DNA of 64,000 nucleotides, from assembly GCA_039026915.1 (NCBI GenBank), contig JBCCLJ010000009.1:1-64000 (forward strand). The letters are read 5' to 3'. The notes below the pieces were generated by a model, which saw nothing but the letters and a program-made list of their open reading frames with translations, did no database searches and was not told the origin of the DNA. Each line of letters starts with the position of its first letter. The stretch's first letter is position 1. This document shows positions 41,890 through 49,943 of the stretch, piece after piece. The position numbers were made by a program, and so were the translations under genes. This DNA is from JBCCLJ01 sp039026915. GTDB taxonomy: Bacteria > Acidobacteriota > Thermoanaerobaculia > Multivoradales > Multivoraceae.

Positions 41890-43026
41890 TTACTCGGCGA
41901 CCGCCCAGTTCATCAGCGCTTCCTCCTCGAAGATGCAAAGCACTCGGTAGTCCCGGTAGGCACCGGATCGATCCGCCGCGCGAGCCGTGGTCACGAACCG
42001 GCGAACGCCCCGCGGGTACTCCACATCGACGGCCCCCTCGGCATCGAAGAGGACGGATCCCGGAACGGAGGCTGCGCCGACGAAGGCCTCACGGCACTGC
42101 TCAGCTCTCGATCCTCCGGAGACCTCGAGCGGCGAGGGCTTACGGAGCTCCCTCCCCTCGAGGTCGAACCAGTAGTTGAAGGCGACCTCGCCGGGGTCGC
42201 AGACGACGGAGAACTCTCGTACTTCCGAACCACGCTGCCAGAGAGCTACAGAGCCGAGATCGACCATGCCGCATCGCGGCACGTCGGTGATGAGGCCGAC
42301 GAGTGCTTCGACGACTCGAGACCGGTAGGGCCTCAGCTCCTCCCCGAGATCGAGGACGGAGTCGACGCGGCGCAGGAGCGCTGCTCGAGCCTCGGGAGGG
42401 CGATCCAGCAACTCGACGGGCACCCAGCCGAGAGAACCGCGAAGTCTCGGCGGCTGCTGAACTTCGAGCCGGACCCAGTCCGAGCGACGGCAGCGGACCG
42501 AGAGCAGCGTGTTCTGCTCCAATCGGATGACCGCGCTACTCGACCGACTCGGCGACGAGTAGAGGGTCGTCGGCTCGGTGACGACCGCGGACTCCGGCAG
42601 GGCGAGGCCACCGTCGCAGACGGCAGGTACGCGCTGCGCTGGCGAGAGCGGCTGCAGCAGCGGCGCTGGAATCGCGGTGGACTGACCGATGACCGGGCTG
42701 TCCGAAATCGCGGCATGCCCCCCCTGACGAACCGTCGAAGAAACGGTCGTCGCGGCCGCGATCGCCGCCAGGAGGAGAAGCAGCAGAACGACGAGGCGCG
42801 AGCGGGGCACCCCGATCTCGACCGCACCCCCCAACAGCCGCTGGGCCTCCTCGCGCTCATGCTTGGCGAGCCCGCGCCATTCGACGCCGCGCTCGGATCG
42901 CGTCATGGACTCGTAGCGCCAAGCGAAATCGAGAGCCAACGGCAGGGTGGACACGAGGCCGCCGCACGTCGGGCAGTTCGTCGACTCCTCTTCGACCTGC
43001 TGCCCGCACGATCCGCAGATGACCAT
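41890..43026 (-). CDS. Zinc-ribbon membrane protein with SH3-like extracellular region
   Basis: 378 residues. N-terminal zinc ribbon with C4, C7, C18, C21 (ICGSCGQQVEEESTNCPTCGG), a cytosolic linker, one membrane helix (SRLVVLLLLLLAAIAAATTV, about 76-95), then an exported part. Residues about 150-220 (VVTEPTTLYSSPSRSSSAVIRLEQNTLLSVRCRRSDWVRLEV then GWVPVELL) look like a bacterial SH3 domain that may bind cell wall; the C-terminal 150 residues are not recognised. Divergent from a Ser/Thr kinase gene, so it may be a phosphorylation target or act with it. Confidence 0.75.
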   Translation of the reverse strand: MVICGSCGQQVEEESTNCPTCGGLVSTLPLALDFAWRYESMTRSERGVEWRGLAKHEREEAQRLLGGAVEIGVPRSRLVVLLLLLLAAIAAATTVSSTVRQGGHAAISDSPVIGQSTAIPAPLLQPLSPAQRVPAVCDGGLALPESAVVTEPTTLYSSPSRSSSAVIRLEQNTLLSVRCRRSDWVRLEVQQPPRLRGSLGWVPVELLDRPPEARAALLRRVDSVLDLGEELRPYRSRVVEALVGLITDVPRCGMVDLGSVALWQRGSEVREFSVVCDPGEVAFNYWFDLEGRELRKPSPLEVSGGSRAEQCREAFVGAASVPGSVLFDAEGAVDVEYPRGVRRFVTTARAADRSGAYRDYRVLCIFEEEALMNWAVAE

Positions 43027-43377
43027 GGCGCCAAGCTAACAGAGTCCTCGACCACACAGCGACCGCGAAAGCCCGGCCGAGGCGACCAACGCCGGCCCTC
43101 CCGACCTGCGCGAGAAGCGACGCCGGGCGCCGGTGGCCGCGGTTCGGCCTGACGGGCGGCAGGAAGGAGGGCGAGCGATTGCGGCCGCAGGCAAGGTCGG
43201 CGGAAGGTGGAGGCAGAGTCGGAGGGGTTCTGGGACGAAAGATGACCGCTCGGAGCACACTTCTGCGTAACTCATAGAAAGACAAGGAATGGCGACGGTT
43301 CTGATAGCAAGACGCGCGGCTCTGACCGTCTGCCGCCATGATCTGCAGTCTGCTGAAAGCTCGAGGGGGGCAAACGA
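43027..43377. other. 351 bp divergent intergenic region, no gene
   Basis: Holds the start regions of the zinc-ribbon and kinase genes. I see no convincing -35/-10 pair, palindrome or coding frame with codon bias. A purine-rich GAGGGGGG precedes the kinase TTG and acts as its ribosome-binding site. Confidence 0.5.
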
Positions 43378-44547
43378 TTGAAGCGTCTCGGCAAGTACGA
43401 GGTCCTCCAAAAAATCGGCGAGGGCGGCTTCGGCGTCGTCTACAGAGGCCGAGATCCACTGCTCGACCGGATCGTCGCCATCAAGACGTGTACCTCGAGC
43501 GAGCGCAAAGTGCGCAAGCGGTTCTTTCGCGAGGCCGAGATCTCGGGGCGGCTCCGCCATCCCAACGTCGTCACCGTGCACGATTTCGGGGTCGAGGACG
43601 AGCTGCCTTACCTGGTGCAGGAGTTCCTTCCCGGCGCCGACCTCCACCACTTCCTGGAGGCCGAGCCCGACACGTCGCTCGGCACCCGCGTTCGCTTCCT
43701 GCGTGGTATCGCCGAAGGACTTCGGTACGCCCACAGCGCCGGAGTCATTCATCGCGACGTGAAGCCGGCCAACGTGCGCGTCATTGACGGTCGCCGCGTC
43801 AAGGTCATGGACTTCGGCATCGCCAAGATCAGCGACCAGGAGAGCGAGCTGACCGATACCGGCCTGCCTCTCGGCACCGTCGCCTACCTGAGCCCCGAGC
43901 AGCTCAGCGAGCAGACGCTCGACGCCCGCTGCGATCAGTTCGCTTTCGGCGTGCTCGCTTTCGAAGTGCTCGCCGGGCACCGCCCCTTCCGCGCCACGTC
44001 GATCCACGCGCTCTTCTACCAAATCCTCAGCGAAGCCACCGAGCGCCTCGACCAGGTCGACGAAGACATCCCCAAAGAGCTTGCCGATCTCGTCGAGCGC
44101 TGCCTGGAGAAAGGTCGCGACGATCGCTACGGCGACTTCGGCGAGCTGATCGACGACCTGGAGCCGATTCAGAGTCAGATCCCCGGCGCCTGGGACCGCA
44201 CCGAGCAGGCCATCTTCCTGGACCGGCTTCGACTGCGCGCACGCGAGGTCGATCAGGTCGGTGAGCGCGCGCGCCACGCTCTCGGTATCGACGACGCGCC
44301 CGAAGCTGCCGAGGCGCCCGAAGAGGAGACGCGGTTGAGCGAGGCGGCGACGGCGAGCACGGCCTACCCGCAGGAGATCGCGTCTCTGACGACGCGCGTT
44401 CTCGAGCAGCTCGACAGCGGCGCGCTGGAAGGCGCGGCGCTCGCCTTCGTTCAGCTGGAGCAGAAAGCGCGCGGCGCGAGCTTCCTCGACGAAATCCGTC
44501 AGAAGCTGGACGCAGGCTTCAAGAACACGCGCCGAGCACGCCGGTAG
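43378..44547 (+). CDS. Soluble eukaryotic-type Ser/Thr protein kinase
   Basis: 389 residues from TTG 43378. Kinase domain 7-265: glycine loop GEGGFGVV (14-21), VAIK with K36, HRDVKPAN with D127, DFG 145-147, and a threonine-rich activation loop (ELTDTGLPLGTVAYLSPEQLSEQ). The C-terminal 120 residues lack a membrane helix; they contain an Ala/Glu-rich linker (DDAPEAAEAPEEE) and a helical tail, so the enzyme is cytosolic, unlike PknB. Relatives are frequent in Acidobacteria and Myxococcota. Targets unknown; the divergent zinc-ribbon protein is one candidate. Confidence 0.93.
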   Translation: MKRLGKYEVLQKIGEGGFGVVYRGRDPLLDRIVAIKTCTSSERKVRKRFFREAEISGRLRHPNVVTVHDFGVEDELPYLVQEFLPGADLHHFLEAEPDTSLGTRVRFLRGIAEGLRYAHSAGVIHRDVKPANVRVIDGRRVKVMDFGIAKISDQESELTDTGLPLGTVAYLSPEQLSEQTLDARCDQFAFGVLAFEVLAGHRPFRATSIHALFYQILSEATERLDQVDEDIPKELADLVERCLEKGRDDRYGDFGELIDDLEPIQSQIPGAWDRTEQAIFLDRLRLRAREVDQVGERARHALGIDDAPEAAEAPEEETRLSEAATASTAYPQEIASLTTRVLEQLDSGALEGAALAFVQLEQKARGASFLDEIRQKLDAGFKNTRRARR

Positions 44548-44559
44548 ACGCGCGCCGCG

Positions 44560-45351
44560 TCAGTTCACCTCGATCGCCGAAAGGGTGATCGTCGACACCA
44601 GAGGCAGTTCGTCGGCGGCATACTCTGGCGTCACGAGATTGACGCTGAGGTCACCTGACTTCTCGTTGAGACCGTAGTTCTCGGCGTCGTAGAACAGCAC
44701 ACCGCCAACCTCGCGGTAGTTGAAGAGCCTGCGAAAGCGCAGGCCGGTACCGCCGCTGTAGTCGTAAGCGAACTGCTCGAGTCGGCTGGTCTCAGGATCG
44801 AACCAGTACATGTACTCGCTCGAAGCGCCTGCGCTGCTCTCCGGCTGAAAGGAGACGCGCACCTTCTGCAGCGCGCGTCCGTCCCACGTCTCGAGACCCA
44901 GGTCTTCCTTGAAGACGCCGGGATCGTTGAGCTTGTAAGGCAGAAAGAGGAAATACATGCGCTGATTGACGTAGGAGAGCCTCCTGGCCGACTCGTCCTC
45001 GGAGATCTCCACGTTCTCGCCGTCCTCCGTCAGCGTCAGCTCAGAGTTCGTCTGCCGATGCACCCGCTCGACGCCGTCCTTGACTTCGATGATGCGATGT
45101 TCGAAAGACTCGCCGTCGCGCCGCGTCTCGACGTCGAAGCTGCCGGACTTGCTGCTGATCGTCAGGGAGATCTCGGCGTCGCTCACGCGATCACCGCCGT
45201 GCAGAGCGATCGCTCGATCGACGACGTCGAGGCGCTCGGCCTTGACGGCGGGGGCAGGTTCGGAATCGGGAGACGCTGCCACCGCGTCGTTCGGCTCGGC
45301 ACAAGCAAAGGTCGCGCCCGTCAAAGCGAGCATCGCGAGGAGTCTAAGCAT
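44560..45351 (-). CDS. Putative lipoprotein, DUF6503-like
   Basis: 263 residues from ATG 45351. Lipoprotein signal LLAMLALTGATFAC, then an acidic/Ala-Pro spacer. The body (DVVDRAIALHGGDRVSDAEISLTISSKSGSFDVETRRDG, then HRIIEVKDGVERVHRQTNSEL, MYFLFLPYKLNDPGV, YMYWFDPETSRLEQFAYDY) reads as an antiparallel beta half-barrel related to outer-membrane lipoprotein-sorting folds; I associate it with DUF6503, moderately sure. Function unknown. Converges on the kinase gene with a 12 bp gap. Confidence 0.75.
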   Translation of the reverse strand: MLRLLAMLALTGATFACAEPNDAVAASPDSEPAPAVKAERLDVVDRAIALHGGDRVSDAEISLTISSKSGSFDVETRRDGESFEHRIIEVKDGVERVHRQTNSELTLTEDGENVEISEDESARRLSYVNQRMYFLFLPYKLNDPGVFKEDLGLETWDGRALQKVRVSFQPESSAGASSEYMYWFDPETSRLEQFAYDYSGGTGLRFRRLFNYREVGGVLFYDAENYGLNEKSGDLSVNLVTPEYAADELPLVSTITLSAIEVN

Positions 45352-45612
45352 GGTTTCTCCGTCGGGGTGGTTCTGGAGCCTGTTCGGTTTCGGTGGGTAC
45401 GGATGCAACGACCCTTCGGATCGGCGCGGGTGACTCGCTTCCCCCAATTCCGTCGTTCCGCGGCCAGGATCGCACAAAAGCGTCGGCTCCGATGCTCCAC
45501 CTGCGCAACGCGCAGGGGCAACCACTCCTGGCACAAGGGTTGCTCCGCTCTCGGCCAACGCACGGCGAGCTCGCGCTCGGTCGTGCGGCAACGCAGCGGA
45601 CTGGAGAACACG

Positions 45613-46563
45613 GTGCCAGCCAAACCGGATGCGCGAACTTCGACTGCCCGAGCGACGAGCGGATCTCTACCGCCCTTCGAGCTTCTCGGCCCAGCGCGCA
45701 CGGCCGAGCTCGACGTCTACGTTCGTGCGGCACAGCAGCCGCCGACGCGTCGGCGCCCGATCTTGGTGCAGGGGGACGTCGGCACCTGGAAAGACCGGTG
45801 GGCCGAGTGCTTCCACGAACGAACGGGCGGGCGCGGTGCCTTCGTTCGCCTCCACTGCGGCATCAACGCTTCGAGGCGAACCGAAGATCTGCTGTTCGAC
45901 AGCCTTCCGTCGGCGCAGGGAACCTCGGCCTGGTACCGGGCCCGTGGGGGAACGCTGCTCCTCGAGGAGGTCCAGGGGCTTCCCGAGGATGCCCAGCTGG
46001 AGCTCGCACACCGAATCTCGGAGGAAGAGGGTCCCCAGGTGATCGCGACGACGAGCTCGACGCTCGACGTCGCGGTCCGGGCCGGCCAGTTCGCCGCACG
46101 CCTCTACCGGCTGTTCGCGCGTCAACTGATTATCGCGCCGCCGCTGGTGCGCTGTCGTCGTGACCTTCTCCGCATCATCGAGGCTCTGCTGAACTGGCAC
46201 GCTTCGAGGCGCGGAGTCCGGGTTCCCAGGCTCTCCGACGGTGCCAGCAAAGCGGCCCTCGAGCACGACTGGCAGGGCAACCTGCGCGAGCTCGAATCGC
46301 GAGTCGAGAGAGCGATGCTCACCTCGAGCAAGACGTCACTCGAGGCCCAACACCTGGGCCTCATCGCTTCGCCGTCGATGCCCGGCGAAGAGAGGCCACT
46401 CGCAGATCTTCTGAAGGACTACGAGAAGCAGGTCCTCCAGGACTGCCTGGCCGAGACAGCGGGAGACCTCGACGAAGCCTGCCGGAAGCTCGGACTCAAC
46501 CGACGGGGCCTCCTCTATCGGCTCAAGAAGCACGACCTCGACGTGTCGTCGTTCCGCTCTTGA
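45613..46563 (+). CDS. Degenerate NtrC-family AAA+ regulator lacking the GAFTGA loop
   Basis: 316 residues from GTG 45613 (GGAG upstream). The domain order of a sigma-54 activator without receiver: AAA+ then Fis-type HTH. Walker A is altered (GDVGTWKD, 54-61, for GxxGxGKE), Walker B is GGTLLLEEV (112-120, Glu for Asp), and the GAFTGA loop that touches sigma-54 is absent between residues 90 and 111. WQGNLRELESRVERA (220-234) and the HTH (DLDEACRKLGLNRRGLLYRLKKHDLD) are intact. It may bind DNA without opening sigma-54 promoters. It lies directly upstream of amt-PII and its sigma-54 promoter. Confidence 0.85.
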   Translation: MPAKPDARTSTARATSGSLPPFELLGPARTAELDVYVRAAQQPPTRRRPILVQGDVGTWKDRWAECFHERTGGRGAFVRLHCGINASRRTEDLLFDSLPSAQGTSAWYRARGGTLLLEEVQGLPEDAQLELAHRISEEEGPQVIATTSSTLDVAVRAGQFAARLYRLFARQLIIAPPLVRCRRDLLRIIEALLNWHASRRGVRVPRLSDGASKAALEHDWQGNLRELESRVERAMLTSSKTSLEAQHLGLIASPSMPGEERPLADLLKDYEKQVLQDCLAETAGDLDEACRKLGLNRRGLLYRLKKHDLDVSSFRS

Positions 46564-46692
46564 AACGCTCCCATTTCTGTCGAGCCGAGGTCCCAGGAAC
46601 AACGTTTTTGTATCACTGCGAACTGAGTCCTCTCCGACGAATCGAAGCCTCCAAGCCCGTGTCTACTGGGACGAACGACTCCTTCTGCAATC

Positions 46693-46708
46693 TGGCACGC
46701 ACGTTGCC
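46693..46708 (+). promoter_or_regulatory. Sigma-54 (RpoN) promoter of amt-PII
   Basis: TGGCACG-CACG-TTGCC, with the invariant GG (46694-46695) and GC (46706-46707) separated by 10 bp; only the last base differs from the TGGCACG-N4-TTGCW consensus. Expected RNA start about 46719, giving a leader of about 77 nt. The leader contains a small hairpin (CTCCC-GTT-GGGAG near 46764-46776) ahead of the AAGGAG ribosome-binding site. Confidence 0.88.
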
Positions 46709-46795
46709 TACCACCGAAACGTCCAGCCCACACATCTCCTTTCACGAGGAGACCATGAAGGAGTCTCCCGTTGGGAGTTCCGAGAAGGAGATTCG

Positions 46796-48241
46796 ATGCG
46801 ACCGATCCACATCGCGCTGCTCTGCCTCATGAGCATCTTGGCAGTGGCCCCCCTATCGACCGCAGCCGCCCAAGAAGCCGCCGCAGAGCCAGCCGAGGAA
46901 GCGCCGGCGCCCCCCGCGGACGACACGGCCGAAGTCATCGCTGCTCTCGAGGCCAAGGTGACCGAGCTCGAAGGCTCGCTGCAGAACAACATCAACATCG
47001 TGTGGACCGGCATCGCTGCGTTCCTCGTGCTCTTCATGCAGCCTGGCTTCGCGATGCTCGAAGCGGGCTTCACGCAGGCGAAGAACGCCGTCAACATCAT
47101 GATGAAGAACTTCATGGATCTGGCGATCGGCACCCTGGCCTTCTTCGTGCTCGGCTTCGCACTCATGTTCGGAGAGACGAGCAACGGCTGGTTCGGCTCG
47201 AGCCTCTTCGCGCTGTCCGGAATCACCGGCTCCGACTGGACCTTCACCTTCTGGATCTTCCAGGTCGTCTTCGCCGCGACGGCCGCGACGATCGTGTCGG
47301 GTGCCGTGGCTGGCCGCTTCAAGTTCACCGCCTATCTCGTCGCCACAGCAGCCATCGCCGGCGTCATCTACCCGATCTTCGGCAAGTGGGCCTGGGGCTC
47401 GCTGCTGCTCGACGAAGGTGCCGGATGGCTCGAAGGGCGCGGCTTCATCGACTTCGCCGGCTCCACGGTCGTCCACTCGATGGGTGGCTGGCTCGCGCTC
47501 GCCGCAGTGCTGGTCCTCGGCCCGCGCATCGGCAAGTTCAGCTCGGACGGCAAGCCTCAGGCGATGCCCGGTCACAGCATTCCGCTGGCGGCCCTGGGCG
47601 TCTTCATCCTCTTCTTCGGCTGGTTCGGCTTCAATGCCGGCTCGACCACGACCGGCGACGGCGAGCTCGGCCGCGTCGCGGTCACCACGATGCTGGCAGC
47701 CGCGGGCGGCGCCCTCGCCGCGATGATCACGGCCTGGGCCATGTTCGGTAAGCCGGACGCCTCGATGACCGCCAACGGCGTCATTGGTGGCCTCGTCTCG
47801 ATCACGGCTCCCTGCTACACCGTCACTCCCTGGGGCGCGGTCATCACCGGCGTGATCGGTGGAGTCCTGGTCGTCTTCAGCATTCTCTTCCTCGAGCGGG
47901 TGCTCAAGGTCGACGACCCGGTCGGCGCCATCAGTGCACACGGTACCTGCGGCGCCTGGGGCACGCTCGCCTGCGGCCTCTTCGGCGCCGAGGCGATCGT
48001 TGGTGCAGGCGACGCCAACACGGGCCTCTTCTACGGCGGTGGAGCCGGGCAGGTCGGCATCCAGCTGATCGGTATCGGCGCCGCCTTCGTCTGGGCTTTC
48101 GCGACCGGACTGATCCTCTTCTTCGCACTGAAGAGCACGATCGGCGTCCGCGTCTCGGAAACTGAGGAGCTCGAAGGTCTCGATATCGGCGAGCACGGCA
48201 TGGAGGCCTACTCCGGCTTCCAGATCTTCACCACCCAGTAA
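46796..48241 (+). CDS. amt: Ammonium transporter
   Basis: 481 residues, longer than usual because of an N-terminal signal peptide (IALLCLMSILAVAPLSTAAAQ), an Ala/Pro/Glu linker and a coiled-coil stretch (AEVIAALEAKVTELEGSLQNN) before the first core helix. The Amt core is intact: MQPGFAMLEAGFTQAKNAVNI, the twin pore histidines in STVVHSMGGW and AISAHGTCGAWG, and FGWFGFNAGS. It conducts NH3/NH4+ across the inner membrane. The coiled-coil extension faces the periplasm. Cotranscribed with PII 15 bp downstream; induction by nitrogen limitation through sigma-54 is predicted. Confidence 0.96.
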   Translation: MRPIHIALLCLMSILAVAPLSTAAAQEAAAEPAEEAPAPPADDTAEVIAALEAKVTELEGSLQNNINIVWTGIAAFLVLFMQPGFAMLEAGFTQAKNAVNIMMKNFMDLAIGTLAFFVLGFALMFGETSNGWFGSSLFALSGITGSDWTFTFWIFQVVFAATAATIVSGAVAGRFKFTAYLVATAAIAGVIYPIFGKWAWGSLLLDEGAGWLEGRGFIDFAGSTVVHSMGGWLALAAVLVLGPRIGKFSSDGKPQAMPGHSIPLAALGVFILFFGWFGFNAGSTTTGDGELGRVAVTTMLAAAGGALAAMITAWAMFGKPDASMTANGVIGGLVSITAPCYTVTPWGAVITGVIGGVLVVFSILFLERVLKVDDPVGAISAHGTCGAWGTLACGLFGAEAIVGAGDANTGLFYGGGAGQVGIQLIGIGAAFVWAFATGLILFFALKSTIGVRVSETEELEGLDIGEHGMEAYSGFQIFTTQ

Positions 48242-48256
48242 CGAGAGGAACTGCAC

Positions 48257-48595
48257 ATGAAACTCGTGACTGCTTTCATCCAACCCGAGCGTCTCAACGC
48301 CGTCAAACAGAAGCTCTTCGAAAAAGAAGTCTTCAAGATGTCCGTGACCAACGCCTTGGGCTGCGGTCAGCAGAAGGGCTACACGGAGACCTACCGCGGC
48401 GTACAGACCGAGGTGAACCTGCTCAAGAAGGTTCGGCTCGACATCGCGGTGAACGACGAATTCGTCGAACCCACGATCGACGCCATCGTCGACGGTGCCC
48501 GCACCGGCAAGGTCGGCGACGGCAAGATCTTCGTCCAGGAGCTCGCGGAGTGCATCCGCATCAGCTCCGGAGACCGGGGGACCGACGCCATCTGA
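48257..48595 (+). CDS. PII nitrogen regulatory protein, T-loop without Tyr51
   Basis: 112 residues, standard PII length. Q39, K40 (GQQKGYTETYRG), the B-loop TGKVGDGKIFV and the C-terminal RISSGDRGTDAI are conserved, so ATP/ADP and 2-oxoglutarate binding should persist. The T-loop reads RGVQTEVN: position 51, the tyrosine uridylylated by GlnD in proteobacteria, is Thr; Tyr46 is kept. Linkage to amt marks it as a GlnK-type regulator that blocks the channel when nitrogen is plentiful. Signalling would rest on ligands alone or on another modification. Confidence 0.95.
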   Translation: MKLVTAFIQPERLNAVKQKLFEKEVFKMSVTNALGCGQQKGYTETYRGVQTEVNLLKKVRLDIAVNDEFVEPTIDAIVDGARTGKVGDGKIFVQELAECIRISSGDRGTDAI

Positions 48596-48662
48596 TCGAA
48601 CATGCAGCGCGGGTGTTTCTGGGGAGTGACCTCCGCGCCTTCTTCTGCCATCCGGCGACTCC

Positions 48663-48697
48663 GGGGGTGAAGCTGATGCTTCACCCCCTTTTTCTTT
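48663..48697 (+). terminator. Intrinsic terminator of the amt-PII operon
   Basis: Perfect 11 bp stem GGGGGTGAAGC, TGAT loop, GCTTCACCCCC, followed by TTTTTCTTT. 67 bp after the PII stop. Confidence 0.95.
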
Positions 48698-48723
48698 GTC
48701 CGCCTCCCGCGCCGGGGAGCTCT

Positions 48724-49812
48724 TCAGTCGATCAGTTCGACCGTCACACCCTGGAAGCGCGGTGGCGCCGCCGTTGGGTCCTCGAAGAGCCAACGCAGCA
48801 GGTCACGGTAGTAGCCGAAGAGCGGAACCTGTCGCGCCAGCGTGTTGCGCACGGCCTCGCGCTGCGCCTTGAACTCCTCGTGGCTCTCCTGAGTGAAGCG
48901 CTCCAGCTCCTGGTGATAGTTACGCAACGGCTGAATCTGGATCTCGAAGAGCTGATCGCTCCAGCGCACGACCGATTTGACGGCGCGCCAGCCGCTCGAC
49001 TTGGTCCCGGCCTCCTCGCCTTCTCCGAGGTAGTCCTTGACCTCGAGGAAGCTGAGCTCCCGAGAGGACTTCGACGCTTCGACCTCGAGCGCCGCAAGAA
49101 GCTCGCTGCTCCAGTCCTGGGACTCCAGGAGCAGCTGCAGCTCCCGCGCCTTCTCGGACGAAGCGACGACGACCTTGACGCCGAAAATGTCTTTGACGAA
49201 GCGACTGAGATGTCGAAGCTGCTTGTCACGCTCCAGAATGTCGTCGATCTGGAAGATCTCGTCGACGACCTTGTTCCAGATTTCCTCCTCGGCCTTGATG
49301 CGGCTGATGACCTTGTGGACGCCGTAGCGACTCGCCTGAAGCGGCTCGTACTCGACGAAGTTGGCGACGAGGCTGGCTCGTTCCCACGACTCCTCGCGCC
49401 GCATCCGAAAGCGCTCGAGCAGTCGGGTGCCGAGGTCGAGGTCGGTCTGTGCGTACAGGTCACTCCGCGACAGTCCCTGAACGAGAGTGAAACGCTCGAC
49501 CTCGCCCGGGAGCTGACCGACGACGACGCTGCGGATGCCGTACTCGCGTACGCCGTAGAAGAGCTGGCTGAGGAGTTCGGCGAGGCGGTGCAAGTGCTCC
49601 TCTCCCGAGAGGATCATGCGCGCGAAGGCGCTCCTCGCCTCCTCGAGCTCCGCCGCCCTGAAGCGCAACAGGTGCTCGGCCTGCGGCTCACTCAAGATCG
49701 CGCTCCGTTTCTCGGTCAGATACGAAACGAGGTAGTTGAGGGCTGGTTCACGCGTCACCATCCAGAGGGGCGACGGGCGCTCCGAGGACTCCTTGAGGTC
49801 GAGAGAGTTCAT
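48724..49812 (-). CDS. RelA/SpoT-like domain protein, divergent
   Basis: 362 residues, no signal peptide. Residues 170-300 follow the order of blocks in a (p)ppGpp synthetase domain: RIKAEEEIWNKV (171-182, like the RxKxxxSI start), DIFGVKVVV (208-216), VKDY (258-261), SGWRAVKSVV (273-282, in place of GYRSLH) and FEIQIQPLRNYH (289-300, in place of EIQIRT). Several catalytic positions differ and no HD hydrolase, TGS or ACT domain is present; the N-terminal 160 residues are helical and unknown. It could be an altered alarmone synthetase or an inactive relative. Converges on the amt-PII terminator. Confidence 0.55.
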   Translation of the reverse strand: MNSLDLKESSERPSPLWMVTREPALNYLVSYLTEKRSAILSEPQAEHLLRFRAAELEEARSAFARMILSGEEHLHRLAELLSQLFYGVREYGIRSVVVGQLPGEVERFTLVQGLSRSDLYAQTDLDLGTRLLERFRMRREESWERASLVANFVEYEPLQASRYGVHKVISRIKAEEEIWNKVVDEIFQIDDILERDKQLRHLSRFVKDIFGVKVVVASSEKARELQLLLESQDWSSELLAALEVEASKSSRELSFLEVKDYLGEGEEAGTKSSGWRAVKSVVRWSDQLFEIQIQPLRNYHQELERFTQESHEEFKAQREAVRNTLARQVPLFGYYRDLLRWLFEDPTAAPPRFQGVTVELID

Positions 49813-49943
49813 GCGAGAAATGTCCTTGGGGGCAGGCTAGCAAAGGCTGTACCACGCCATGGCGTCGCGACCCAGATACACTCTGGCGACCGCCTTCAAG
49901 CCTGCTGAGCGCCGAACTGGCGCGCTGAACACCGGAGAGACTC

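Noticed and set aside
46853..48793. 646-codon open frame on the minus strand
   Set aside because: Exact antisense shadow of amt and PII, both unmistakable; it also crosses the amt-PII terminator.
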